Shown here: piece after piece, positions 9,208 through 19,067 of the stretch
Layout: each line of letters starts with the position of its first letter
Position numbering within the stretch: the stretch's first letter is position 1
NCBI GenBank assembly: GCA_902168185.1
Contig: CABHOV010000058.1
Span: 1-64,000, forward strand
From: an uncultured Bacteroides sp.
Lineage (GTDB): Bacteria > Bacteroidota > Bacteroidia > Cytophagales > Cyclobacteriaceae
Direction: 5' to 3'
Length of the DNA: 64,000 nucleotides
Translations under genes and position numbers: made by a program
The notes under the pieces: generated by a model
Database searches by the model: none
The model's input: the letters and a program-made list of their open reading frames with translations, nothing else
Told to the model about the DNA's origin: nothing

Positions 9208-10914
9208 ATGGAGTCTGAAACAAAATTGCAAAGGTATAGATATCCAGGCCCGAGGCCGTTCGCGACTTGCGAGTCTGATATTTTTTTTGGTCGTGACGAC
9301 GATATTGAAGCTTTTTGTAACTTAGTTAAGACAAGACAGTTATCAGTCTTGTCGGGTCGAAGCGGATCGGGGAAGAGCTCATTGTTGAACGCTGGCGTGA
9401 TTCCTCGATTGTCACGAGCCTTGGATAATGTTTATTTGACGGTTCGTTTCGGGGCGGATATTCGGATAGAACATTTAGGTGACCATACGGCAAAGACTCC
9501 GCTGGATTCTTTAACAGTTGCGACGCGATCACTTGCAGGTGATCATTTTGAATGCCCAGAGCTTTTGAGGCTGGTCGGTGAGGATCAAGGAGTGTGGTAT
9601 TGGATGAAGCGTTATCAATGGGAGTTTTTTACTTCAAAAATTCACGCTAATACTGTTTATATTTTCTTTGATCAATTTGAGGAATTATTTACATATAGGG
9701 AGCCAGACATGACTGCCTTGTCAACGGCAATAGCTGAAGTTCTGTATGACCCAATTCCTTTCCGCTATCGACAGAAACTCGCAGATATGGATAAATGCGG
9801 AGAGATTTCTGACAGTGTCTATAATTTTTTGACAACACTGCCAGACGTAAAAATTGTGATAGCCCTGCGAACTGATCACGTTTCCTTTCTCATGCGATTG
9901 AACAGACAGCACCCGAACATTTTTCAAAATTATTACGAATTATCCTCGCTGTCGCTAATTGATGCTTGTAAAGCAATCATGAATCCGGCGGGGCAACATG
10001 GCGAGTTCAATTCATGTACTTTTGAGTATGAGGGGTACATCGTAGAATCAATGTTAGAGAGTGCCGTCGATGGCCATAATCAAATTTCTATTGCTACCCT
10101 GCAGATACTGTGCAGTTATGTGGAAAAAAATTTGGTGATGGCCAAAGGAATTAGAAAAATTACGGATAATCATATGGAAAGGCCGACGGAAATCACGCGC
10201 AACTATTATGAGACTGTTATTGCTAGCATTCAGGCAGGCATGCGGAAACGAGTTCAAGGTCTTATAGAGGAGGACTTGATAATAAACAATACTAGAAATG
10301 TTTTGTTTGAAGAATATATATTAGATAAACTTCATATCGACAACCAATCGCTGAATATTCTGATGGCCGCCTCGATAGTAAGAAAGGCACAAGACAGCAG
10401 CGGAAGGGTCATGTATGAGATTGGCGATGATTCATTGGTGACACCAATTCAGGCTACTAGAAGCAGAAGGTTGCAATTGAGAATCGACCGAAGACGAAAA
10501 ATTAGAATGATTTCTATTGTGTCGATGTTAGTGGTTCTGTCTGGATCAGGCTATCTGAAACTTAACGCACTTAAAGACGAAGCAGTAAAAAGAGAAAATG
10601 CGTTTAGGATAAACGCGATCGAATCTGAGAATAGGAGGGTGTCCGCAACCAATGCCTTCCATCGTCAAAATATCAAAGAGTCTAAAGAGTTATTGAGTGA
10701 AGCAATGGCACTATCATCTAATGGGCAAAATTTGTTGGCTATTAAATCATTGGATATTGCTCGGAGATTGATCGACTCCACACCTGCCTTTGTTAATTAC
10801 TCGATTGGGGATCCAAACCATGAAAACAACAAATTATATAGAGACTCCTTACATATTCGAAGAGAACAAAACGCTCTGCGGGACTCAATAATGAATTTTA
10901 GAAAATCTATCTGA
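9208..10914 (+). CDS. STAND-type NTPase with one membrane span
   Basis: The product is 568 residues from ATG 9208. It opens with the YPGPRPF motif and FFGRDDDI that mark nSTAND1 NTPases. Walker A is GRSGSGKSS at 49-57, Walker B is IFFDQFEEL around 151-159, and ALRTDH near 219 is a sensor-like segment. A basic cluster (RRRKIR) precedes a hydrophobic segment at about 432-451, predicting N-inside, C-outside topology. Residues 455-568 are a helical, coiled-coil-like region in the periplasm. In related proteins the C-terminus continues into WD40 repeats; here the propeller is a separate downstream gene, so the sensor appears split. STAND NTPases act as switchable oligomerising scaffolds; this one probably passes a periplasmic signal to the SIR2-TIR effector (inference). 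Confidence 0.8.
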   Translation: MESETKLQRYRYPGPRPFATCESDIFFGRDDDIEAFCNLVKTRQLSVLSGRSGSGKSSLLNAGVIPRLSRALDNVYLTVRFGADIRIEHLGDHTAKTPLDSLTVATRSLAGDHFECPELLRLVGEDQGVWYWMKRYQWEFFTSKIHANTVYIFFDQFEELFTYREPDMTALSTAIAEVLYDPIPFRYRQKLADMDKCGEISDSVYNFLTTLPDVKIVIALRTDHVSFLMRLNRQHPNIFQNYYELSSLSLIDACKAIMNPAGQHGEFNSCTFEYEGYIVESMLESAVDGHNQISIATLQILCSYVEKNLVMAKGIRKITDNHMERPTEITRNYYETVIASIQAGMRKRVQGLIEEDLIINNTRNVLFEEYILDKLHIDNQSLNILMAASIVRKAQDSSGRVMYEIGDDSLVTPIQATRSRRLQLRIDRRRKIRMISIVSMLVVLSGSGYLKLNALKDEAVKRENAFRINAIESENRRVSATNAFHRQNIKESKELLSEAMALSSNGQNLLAIKSLDIARRLIDSTPAFVNYSIGDPNHENNKLYRDSLHIRREQNALRDSIMNFRKSI

Positions 10915-10915
10915 T

Positions 10916-13900
10916 ATGAATAATTTTCGCTTAGTAGTGCTCTTACTACTTTTGAGTTCTAATTCCTACGCTTCCGATTGTTTCTTATATGAACAGTTGT
11001 ATAAAAAGGGGCTTGAGCTATTGAGATTTGGCGATCTTATTAGAGCAAGGCAGCATTTTCAGTCAATCCAGATAAAACTGATTAAGAGTGATTGTGCAGC
11101 TATCAATCAATCATTACTGGCAGTTATGATCAAAGATATCGATGCTTCATTGATGAGGGTGACGAAGAGAGTGAGCACACTGCAAAAAGAAGTTAACATG
11201 TTATCTGCTAATTCACTGAAATGGGAAAAGAAGTATAGCAACGCAATAAAGTATTCACAAATTCAGGATCTGAGTCCGGGGGATGCTCTTTTGGTAAGCA
11301 ACCACTTACTGAGGAATGAGGGCGTCGGTGATTTAAGAGTTCAACTCGGATGGACTATGGCAAAGATCTTAAATGAAAGCAACCGACACCGCTTCAGAAA
11401 AATCGAGGAATTCAAAAATATCATCGATGCCCGGGCTTCACCTGGTGGCCGATGGATGGCGATGAAGGTGCAAGGAGGGCGGTCAGGAGTAAGTATGTTC
11501 AGATTGCTGTATGATTCTCAGTTAGAGAGGGAGTTGACTTACCCTGATGACAATAAGGATGTTGCTACTTTAACTTTTTCAGGCGACGATACTTGGCTTC
11601 TCACGAGGTTTGTAGATAACACACTTGAATTGAGGAACCTGGAAACGAGTCAGGTATTTGAGGTCAACCGGTTGGGAATCCCAAAATCCGTATTGTTTTC
11701 TGCCGATAGTAAGTTCTTCACAATTGACTATGGTGATCAAATTCAAGTCATAGATGCGGAGACTGGCATTGCGTTGGAATTTTTTGCCGGTAAAAAGATT
11801 GATTACGCGGGGTTCTCGAAGACCGGTGCTAGTTTGCTCTTTAAGTGCCAATCAGATTCGTTGGAAGTATATGATTTAGTAAAGAGGAGTCGACGCTCAT
11901 TGCCGAATTCGAGCAAGCCGATTAGTCATGCTTTTTCGCCTAATGGGGAGTGGGTTAGTATCCATTTTAGCGACGGTACAAGGGTGTTTAATATTAACAC
12001 TAGGCAGGAAGTATTGGATCTTAAGCCACGAGAGGCACGTGCCACCTTTTTTTCTCCGAATAGTCAGTTCATAGTTTGCGTGCACTCAGATAATATGAGG
12101 AGTGTCCGAGAGCTGCCATCTGGCGGAAAAGCACCTGAGTTTCTTGTTGACCGCGTATTCGAAGATATAACTTTTTCGCCTAACGGCGAGTATATATGTA
12201 GTAGTGTTAGAGGGGATTCGTTGAAAATTCGAAAGCTAGTGGGCAGCCAACTGTCTCTGGTTCTTACGACCGAAAGTGCAATCGACAATATTTTTTTTTC
12301 TCATAGTGGGAGAAAGGCGCTATTGGCTTATGCAAATGGAAAAGCCAAAGTGTGGGACATTGAAATAGGGGTGCTTCAAGAATTACAGATCTCATCACGC
12401 AAGATTGTCGGTGTGGATTTCTCTCAGTCTGATGACCAACTTGTGGTGCATGATATAGATCATTTTAGTAGATGTTATCAACTCACGCGTCAGGTATGGA
12501 TGTTTATGCATGACCAGTTTGACTTCAAAACTTGTTTTTTTTTGAGATCGGGCAGGTTAGTTGCGACGCAAAATGAAGACAATGAGATTGAGGTATGGCG
12601 AACAGGTGACAAAAAGCCCGATTATTTTTACAAGGCAGATGGGAAAATTGATTCAATTAGCTTTTCTACCGATAGGAATTGGTTATTTGTACATAGGCAT
12701 GGCGGGGGCATAGAAATTATCAATGGAAGCACAGGTGAAGAAAGCCCTGCTTTGGTTGACGGTCAGAAGTATAGTGTTTCACTTGTGCCCGGACATGATT
12801 GGCTAGTTAGGTCTTACGACAGTGATACCCGGGCTCTTGAGGTGGTCGAAATCGCGTCGGGGAAAAGGCCAGATGTCCTTAATGGTAGTGAAAATATGAA
12901 ATGGGTCTCGTTTTCACACGGTGGAACCTGGATGATATATAAAACGCTCAACGGGAGGGTAGTGGTTAAGAATTGGCACACCAATAAAACTTATGACTTT
13001 CTGAATAAGGAGATGGATATTTTTTCGGCTAAGTTCAGCTCTCACAACACGTGGCTAATTACGAAGCACTTGAGTGCGGTAGAAGGCATTAATGTTGTAA
13101 CAAAAGTTTGGAATATTGATTCGTTGAGTCAGCCTTATTTTTCAAAAACGGATAAATTAATAGATGATGCGATTATATCAGGTGATGAAAATTTTCTTGC
13201 AATTAGGTATGCTGATGGATTGATTAAGATATTTGACTCAAGGAAGGGGAAGCTAGTCGAAAATGAAAAGATTAATAATCAATTGCATAATGCGAGTTTT
13301 TCTTATGATAGCGAATGGTTGAGCACACACGACGCTGTATCCAATTCTAGATTGTGGAACCTCAAAACTATGAGCTATACCCCTTTGCTCGAGTCTGAGG
13401 GTAAACTATTTCCAGCGGTATTTTCGTGGGATAGCCAGTGCATGGTAGTGTGGCGTAGTGAATTTAAGAAGTCAACTTTAAAGTTAAGTAAGAGCCCATT
13501 CATAAGTTTTTTTTCTTCAAGAGAAGACGCTGATGGAATCGAAAAAATTGAATTTTCACGAGACAATAGATGGGTTATTATAAGGAATGTTAGAGGCAAA
13601 TATAAGATATTGGAGGTTCCTTCTTTGGTCGAGCCAAAATTTTTGTCCAATAAAAGTATAAATGCTGTTTCGTTCTCGGAAAGTAACGATAGGCTGGCTA
13701 TTGCTACCGGGCATAAGATAGAGCAATTTGATTTACAAACAGGGAAATTGAGGTATACTTTATTTACAAATAAGCCGGTAATGGACGTCAATATTTTAAA
13801 TAGTGGAGACTTATACGGGGTGACTGGGAAGGCTGTGGTGAGAGTGCTTGGAAGTGACGAAACGAAAGTCGATTTTACTTATGGTGACGGAGATAGGCTA

Positions 13901-14005
13901 GACTATTCGCCAGTTGAGACTATGGAATGGATCGAGAATTTCCAAAATAAGTTGTTGTCGCCTCTCTCACGTGATTTGAGGCAGCATTTTGAAGTTGGCA
14001 ATTGA
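10916..14005 (+). CDS. Secreted multi-blade beta-propeller (WD40-like) protein
   Basis: The product is 1029 residues. Residues 1-19 are a Sec signal peptide ending SYA-SD, with no lipobox. Residues 20-170 are helical with a TPR-like start and a coiled coil. From about 175 to 1000 there are some 18 repeats of roughly 40-45 residues with the pattern FSxDxxWLxxxxxDGxxxxxDxxTG, as in WD40-like propellers (examples: FSPNGEWVSIHFSDG, FSHGGTWMIYKTLNG). This is enough for two to three propellers. Its ATG overlaps the spacing of the previous stop (one base between), so it is co-translated with the STAND NTPase, and both should meet in the periplasm. It most likely acts as the sensor or ligand platform. 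It is unusual in being detached from the NTPase chain. Confidence 0.8.
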   Translation: MNNFRLVVLLLLLSSNSYASDCFLYEQLYKKGLELLRFGDLIRARQHFQSIQIKLIKSDCAAINQSLLAVMIKDIDASLMRVTKRVSTLQKEVNMLSANSLKWEKKYSNAIKYSQIQDLSPGDALLVSNHLLRNEGVGDLRVQLGWTMAKILNESNRHRFRKIEEFKNIIDARASPGGRWMAMKVQGGRSGVSMFRLLYDSQLERELTYPDDNKDVATLTFSGDDTWLLTRFVDNTLELRNLETSQVFEVNRLGIPKSVLFSADSKFFTIDYGDQIQVIDAETGIALEFFAGKKIDYAGFSKTGASLLFKCQSDSLEVYDLVKRSRRSLPNSSKPISHAFSPNGEWVSIHFSDGTRVFNINTRQEVLDLKPREARATFFSPNSQFIVCVHSDNMRSVRELPSGGKAPEFLVDRVFEDITFSPNGEYICSSVRGDSLKIRKLVGSQLSLVLTTESAIDNIFFSHSGRKALLAYANGKAKVWDIEIGVLQELQISSRKIVGVDFSQSDDQLVVHDIDHFSRCYQLTRQVWMFMHDQFDFKTCFFLRSGRLVATQNEDNEIEVWRTGDKKPDYFYKADGKIDSISFSTDRNWLFVHRHGGGIEIINGSTGEESPALVDGQKYSVSLVPGHDWLVRSYDSDTRALEVVEIASGKRPDVLNGSENMKWVSFSHGGTWMIYKTLNGRVVVKNWHTNKTYDFLNKEMDIFSAKFSSHNTWLITKHLSAVEGINVVTKVWNIDSLSQPYFSKTDKLIDDAIISGDENFLAIRYADGLIKIFDSRKGKLVENEKINNQLHNASFSYDSEWLSTHDAVSNSRLWNLKTMSYTPLLESEGKLFPAVFSWDSQCMVVWRSEFKKSTLKLSKSPFISFFSSREDADGIEKIEFSRDNRWVIIRNVRGKYKILEVPSLVEPKFLSNKSINAVSFSESNDRLAIATGHKIEQFDLQTGKLRYTLFTNKPVMDVNILNSGDLYGVTGKAVVRVLGSDETKVDFTYGDGDRLDYSPVETMEWIENFQNKLLSPLSRDLRQHFEVGN

Positions 14006-14744
14006 AGGTATACTAAGTGGCACTGACAAGAGGGTCTAAAAGTAGTAGGGAAGATAATATGGATACCATCAGAATATCTACATGATATTTATTATTTTCT
14101 GTTTCTTTAGCGAACTTGACTCGCTTTTTCTAAGAGTATTTGAAGGGTGTCTTTAGTAATATTGTGTTGATATTAATGTTCCCTGTGGAGCGTGTTTGAT
14201 TAACCTTTTAGGGTGATTGCAATTGCGCTCGATAAGTTAATAGTTTTGTGAAAAGGATATATTTGTTACGAAGATTGTTAGGTTTTTAATTTTTGAACTG
14301 GCGTGATTAATTTATTATGCAATATTTTGTCGTATGATATTGAAGTTGTCTATTTATTTGCTTATAGACTTAATTTAGAATGCAATTTTGCTATCGATTC
14401 AAAGCATGATCTAGAGTATTAATACGAATAAATTGTCAAAAATAGGCGATCAATTGATGGAATTCGAATTGTGGATGAGTCTGATTCTTAATTTTCGGAT
14501 AATGGATAGAATGATTATTGCTTCGCGCGTATTTTTTACTTAATTGAGTGAGCATAACTTTGGATTAAATTCCATTTATGTCGCTTATTTGTATTTTAGC
14601 TAATCAGCAAAATAACAGGATAGCCGTATGCGATCACGGAATCCTATTTGAATAATCTATTCGCTTGTCGAAGTTTGTTTTGATATTTTTTTAATTTGAT
14701 GCTCGTTAAAATGCCTGTGAAACTGCAGTGTTAAAATAATATCT
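14006..14744. other. AT-rich intergenic region
   Basis: About 740 bases of strongly AT-rich DNA follow the propeller gene. No frame longer than short random ones is seen on either strand, and no stem-loop with a T-tract is obvious. It may contain the operon terminator and the promoter of the following broken gene. Confidence 0.5.
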
Positions 14745-15582
14745 ATGAGCAAAAGAACTATTTGTATTAGCTTGTTTTTTTTATCGCTCGCGCAGGTGAT
14801 GAACGGCGCGAGCGCACAACGTCTTCCCAGTAGGCCGCCGTTTGATTCTACTCAGTCGAATGGTGCTTCAAAGCTTATACCGATTCAATGAGTAAACTTG
14901 AAGGAGCCTTTTCCAGCGAGGAGTGTTGATGTGGTAAAGAAAATGAGTCGGGAAATGAGAGAAATTATTCAAAGTAAGAATATTGACTTTAACGAGGTGT
15001 TGTCTCAGGAACTGGACGAGTACATAGCACTGACCGATGAATTAATGGAAGAAATTCGTCTTGGTCAACTTATGGAGTCAGAAAATGTAGATAAATATTA
15101 CGATCAGGCATTTACAAGAGCTTTTGTAAAAAACGGAGCGGTTGAGCGAAGCAATCGGTATGGTGAGATTCGGGAGTTAGTTAGAGAGGCAAGTTTAGAA
15201 ATCGGGCTGAATCTGAGTGGTATTTCAGAAGTTCCAACTTTTCTAAGTAGACTTTGGTCTAGAAGAAGATACTCAATTAGGTTTAAACTGATCGGAGTGT
15301 TAGTGGCGGTTCAAAGGAATTCTGGTGATAATTATCTCTATATCAAAAATTTATATGTCCGGTCTGCTCATAAAGAATCTATGGACCTTGCGGGGGAGTC
15401 AACCAGAAATTGAGATAACTAGACCTGTTGCTCATTTTAAATTGGTACCAAGTGTATATTACTTTTGGATTACACGAGATAATCAAATCGGATCATTCGA
15501 AGGATTGGGCGGAGTGGCTTCAGTTGATAGAGGTAGAAGAAAATTTACATTGATTTTACCCAATACGTTCAAAGGTCGTTAA
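14745..15582 (+). pseudogene. Broken secreted-protein gene (nonsense and frameshift)
   Basis: ATG 14745 starts a clear signal peptide (MSKRTICISLFFLSLA, cleavage near ASA-Q). After 48 codons an in-frame TGA (14889-14891) interrupts it, and the same frame then continues for about 170 codons to 15413. A second frame, +1, resumes near 15385 and continues the protein-like text to TAA 15580-15582, so a frameshift in the G-rich tract around 15386-15392 is likely. The mature part contains an alpha-helical, Glu-rich region and a basic C-terminal beta-type region. The family is not recognised. The 171-codon part could still be translated from TTG 14898 but would lack its export signal. Confidence 0.55.
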
Positions 15583-15603
15583 TCTTATGCTATATATTTT
15601 ATA

Positions 15604-16672
15604 TGTCGTCTAGAATAGGAAATATCCTAATTGCACCGACTTTAGTTTCGGTAATTGGTGTTTTGATATTTCCGCAGGCGGAAAAATATACCGGGATTTG
15701 CTTTCACAATTGTTCCGTCGGTTTTTCTTTTTGGTGTGTTCTTGAGATTGTTCGATGGGGCATTTGAAAGAGCGTCGCAAAATTTTTATACATTTTTAAT
15801 CGTGGGTGCATTTGTGCGTTCCTTTTTCTATTTTGCCAAGTACTTCGGCTTTCGTGATGAGGTGTTGGTTCGCTATAACGAATTTGCATCTGGGCCAGAG
15901 TCATACATTGTCGGTCAAAATTTGACACCTCGTGCAGAGAAGACGGAGATAGTGTTGGAAAAAAATCTATCGCGCAAACCGAATCGATCTGAGCTGATGT
16001 ATCAAATGGCTTTTAGCGGAATTGATAACATTGAGTTAATTTGGTCTTCGGACGAACTTGATCGGTGTATTCGTTTGTTGCTGACTTATTATATATTGAG
16101 TCGGATGTTCAGCCAAGTTCTATGTAATTTCGTAATTTCTTATCTCAAACGTTTTTTTTTTTTGTTTGGTATCGAGAATATGCGAATAACACGAATATTT
16201 CTTGCGTCTTCAAATGATACAGGTTGCGAAAGAAGAGACTCTGAGATTTCGATCAATAGATTGAATGCCAAATATTATCCAAGCGGAATTTTTCTCAAAT
16301 TAGTTTTGTGGGAAAAATTTAATGATGCGGTTTCGAAAGGCGGAAAGCAGAATGAGTACAATTAGGCTATCAGTTCATGCGATGTTTTTGTTTGTTTGAT
16401 TCAAGACAAAATCAGTAAGTATACATTTGAGGAGATAAATATTGCATACACGCGATTTGTTGAAAAGAATGGACCATTTATTTATATATATATATAAATA
16501 AATATAAATGTTAATAATTGCAGGGGAGATCTATATAACCGACTTGACCTTATGAAGCTTAATTAACATTTGAATCATTATTTCACTCAGTACAATAATT
16601 CGACGGAACTAACTTCTCATTTTGCTGAACAGCTTAGAGTGCTTGTAGAAAATAAACATCTGCCTAAATGAT
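15604..16672 (+). pseudogene. Decayed membrane gene followed by a DUF4062/TIR-like gene
   Basis: From ATG 15604 a hydrophobic N-terminus begins (MSSRIGNILIAPTLVSV) and shifts frame near 15690 into the frame that runs through several membrane segments to about 16170. A run of about a dozen T follows. From 16180 the same frame reads MRITRIFLASSND, then GIFLKLVLWEKFNDA, a TAG at 16363, and onward CDVFVCLIQDKISKYTFEEI and NGPFIYIYI. This order (IFLASS, FLELVIWEDF, CDIFV-L, K-x-G-K-Y-T-x-E-E) is that of DUF4062-type TIR-like domains. Later fragments to 16672 (HYFTQY, FAEQLRVL) continue it in another frame. It is clearly non-functional, with at least one stop and two shifts. Whether the membrane part and the TIR-like part were one protein is uncertain. 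Confidence 0.55.
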
Positions 16673-17123
16673 TCGGGTTTTATATTGAACATACGTTGTT
16701 TACTGGTTTGATGACATTATTTCTTTAGGAAAACCATGTTTCCCCGTAAGGTCATTAGTTAGATTGCCACCATCAGCCCTCCGGAATCTGCGACCCTCTG
16801 TGTTGGGGATTGTCGGGGATCGGTTATTGCAAGTGTTCATTGTAGATTGTGATAGTAAATGATTGAAATTCTACAATATCCTTGGATATATCTCGATATA
16901 AATGCGATGGAATTTAAATTTCGTTGGGTTAGAAATATATCTATGGTAAAATGAAGAAATGCTTCAAGACATTTAAGGTATGATTTGTGATGTCTTCAAC
17001 GTGCTTATCCAACGGACATGTGAACTTTTGCCAGCATTATTATTTGGGAGGAGTTCAATAATTTAAGAACAAACTAACAGTTGCATAGAGCACACTGTCG
17101 AAGAGCGCAGTACCTTCAAAATA
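16673..17123. other. Intergenic DNA without recognisable gene
   Basis: AT-rich sequence between the decayed TIR-like gene and the convergent lipoprotein gene. I see no frame, stem-loop terminator or repeat worth calling. Confidence 0.5.
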
Positions 17124-17936
17124 TTATTGCACGTACTTAGCGATGCTGTTTAATGACTTGATAGTAGATCCGTCTGAAAATAGGTAAGTCCTAAGAAAAA
17201 TGTCTGGTTGAATTCCTCTCATCTTGCCTTTATGTTCAACGATGACTCCCCCTTTTTCAAATCGTTGCGGGGTTGCAGCCGGACCTTCAAAAACGAATTT
17301 GCCTGGAATATAGATTGCATCAAGTACATCGCGGTCGTCGCGTTTTTTAAAGCCGAATACTTCGGTAGTATTCTGATCGTAGTTTTTGACATCCGTCATA
17401 TTCTCTTTGATGAAATCCTGAGTTGAGTTGTACATATCCGAGAGTCCCAGTTGATCGTGAGCAAAGGATATGATCGATTTTAGCATTTGCAGGTTCCAGT
17501 CAGCGGGCTCTTTTCCGAGTTTTTTGATCTCCCGGTAAAGGGCGTTGGCCTGTTTCTCTGTTACTTCATTTATGATGACGACCCCAGTCCCATTGCCTGG
17601 TGCAGCTTGTATAGTTTTGTCCTCATAATTGAAGAAAACAAGCCCTGAGGCGCCGATTGGCTTGCCGTTATAATCGAGGATAGGTTCACCCGCATTCGTC
17701 TGATACTTGGGGTACACAAGGGGTTCCCCGTCTTTTAACACCGGTATTGGTATAGTGAACTTTTGCGCATTGGATATGACGGCAGTCCTTTCCCTTTTTT
17801 CGGTCTGCAGGTCTGCTGGCGTGACGATACGGGTTGCTGTTTGGGGAGTCATGTGCTTTAATGTGTTGTTACTAATGGTCATGCGTCGAGCGCAAGATGT
17901 CAGAACTAAGAAGCAGACAAGCATTTTCAATTTCAT
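17124..17936 (-). CDS. Putative lipoprotein, 270 aa
   Basis: The N-terminus has a short hydrophobic core and a lipobox LTSC with Cys15, so it should be lipid-anchored in the cell envelope. The mature part is alpha/beta with a central region (about 55-130) mentioning repeated Gly-Asn-Gly turns and a C-terminal part with FKKRDDRDVLDAIYIPG near residues 200-216. No known family is recognised. The gene is alone on the minus strand between plus-strand genes. Its 5' end and upstream DNA have a second, heavily decayed copy at 26965-27232, so this gene was once part of a duplication. Codon use resembles the chromosome more than the AT-rich neighbours. Confidence 0.65.
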   Translation of the reverse strand: MKLKMLVCFLVLTSCARRMTISNNTLKHMTPQTATRIVTPADLQTEKRERTAVISNAQKFTIPIPVLKDGEPLVYPKYQTNAGEPILDYNGKPIGASGLVFFNYEDKTIQAAPGNGTGVVIINEVTEKQANALYREIKKLGKEPADWNLQMLKSIISFAHDQLGLSDMYNSTQDFIKENMTDVKNYDQNTTEVFGFKKRDDRDVLDAIYIPGKFVFEGPAATPQRFEKGGVIVEHKGKMRGIQPDIFLRTYLFSDGSTIKSLNSIAKYVQ

Positions 17937-19067
17937 GGAATGTTGAACTACAGTGACGAAGCAAAGTCGAGTAGGGTCCTACCAGATAGAGGAAGAAACG
18001 TCAATAATCGTGCCAGGCGACGTATATGAGTAATGGTTCGAGGTACGAATTCTGGACACGGAAATCAGCCACCGATTAGATCATACGTTCTGATGTAGTT
18101 TCTAGCGAGTAACAAATGTTTTTTTAACATGCTGAACAATAAGACACTACTAAATGGAGTCGTCAAAAAATGATTGTTAGGGAGTGGAAATTCCGACGAA
18201 GCAGATCTCTTCGTCACTTTCTCCTAAAAACGAATGCTGCAGTAATTCCGGAGAGTATTTTGGATGCCCAAATAGAAAGCTAGATGCATGATTTTCTAAC
18301 GGACTAAAACAACGCTGTCGGAATCTGCCGTGAACAGCATTGCTTAATCGCGGCAGGGTGTCACAAAAGCAATGCGCGTTCAGATCACCGTTCATGTTAA
18401 TTAGAAATTCTTTGGACAGGGGACTAATGAGAGGTTTATAAGTTCGGCCGGTTCAAAGACATTCTACTAGAACCATCGATGGATCGTTCATATTGATGGT
18501 CCATAACATCGCTACACCTATAGTCATTCCTGATCGTTTCGAAAGTCATATTTGGGTCATCGGATTATGCCGGCAAGTCGTTAATGATCATTTTATCTTG
18601 CAATGCATCTCACGTCACCCGAGGGGGTAAGAAAAAATGACGCAAATCTATAAAGCAAATCAGGGTAGTCAACGCCGCCAAGAAAAACTGTTTGGTTGGT
18701 CAGGTAAAGGCTAGTGATCGATTAGCTATTTATACAACTACCCCCCTTATGCCTATTTGCAAGTCATTCTTGTTGTTTCTGATGATAGAAGTTCACCTGC
18801 TGCCATATTTACGAGCTAGCGTCGAGTATCAGTTTCCGATAGACTCAATGGCAGATTCTGAATATTTTTCGTTCCAAGATGCCCGCTTTCAGCTTTACCA
18901 CAACTCAAATGTACTGGCGCTTGTAGTTCAATGCAAGGCCCTCATTCAGAGGTGCTAACGATGCGATAAGCCGCTAAGTAAGTTTCCATACTTGGCTTAG
19001 GCTGCAATCGATAGAATAAGTAACTTTTGATGCTTTAAGATTGCACCAACCTCAATTCCCTCTTTCA
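17937..19067. other. Mostly decayed DNA upstream of the giant CHAT gene
   Basis: The first 100 bases are the upstream region of the lipoprotein gene and are repeated in decayed form near 27130-27232. On the minus strand 18177-18395 is an open frame with protein-like text that continues past interruptions to about 18530; it may be a relic but no family is recognised. On the plus strand 18692-18958 is open for 88 codons without motifs. No clear promoter for the gene at 19068 is visible. Confidence 0.4.

Noticed and set aside
13375-13791. A 138-codon minus-strand frame opposite the propeller gene
   Set aside because: The plus strand carries regular WD40-like repeats; the antisense frame is low-complexity Ser/Leu-rich text.
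16478-16508. TATATATATATA tract as a possible regulatory or recombination site
   Set aside because: It lies within the decayed TIR-like coding remnant and is explained by AT-rich codons.
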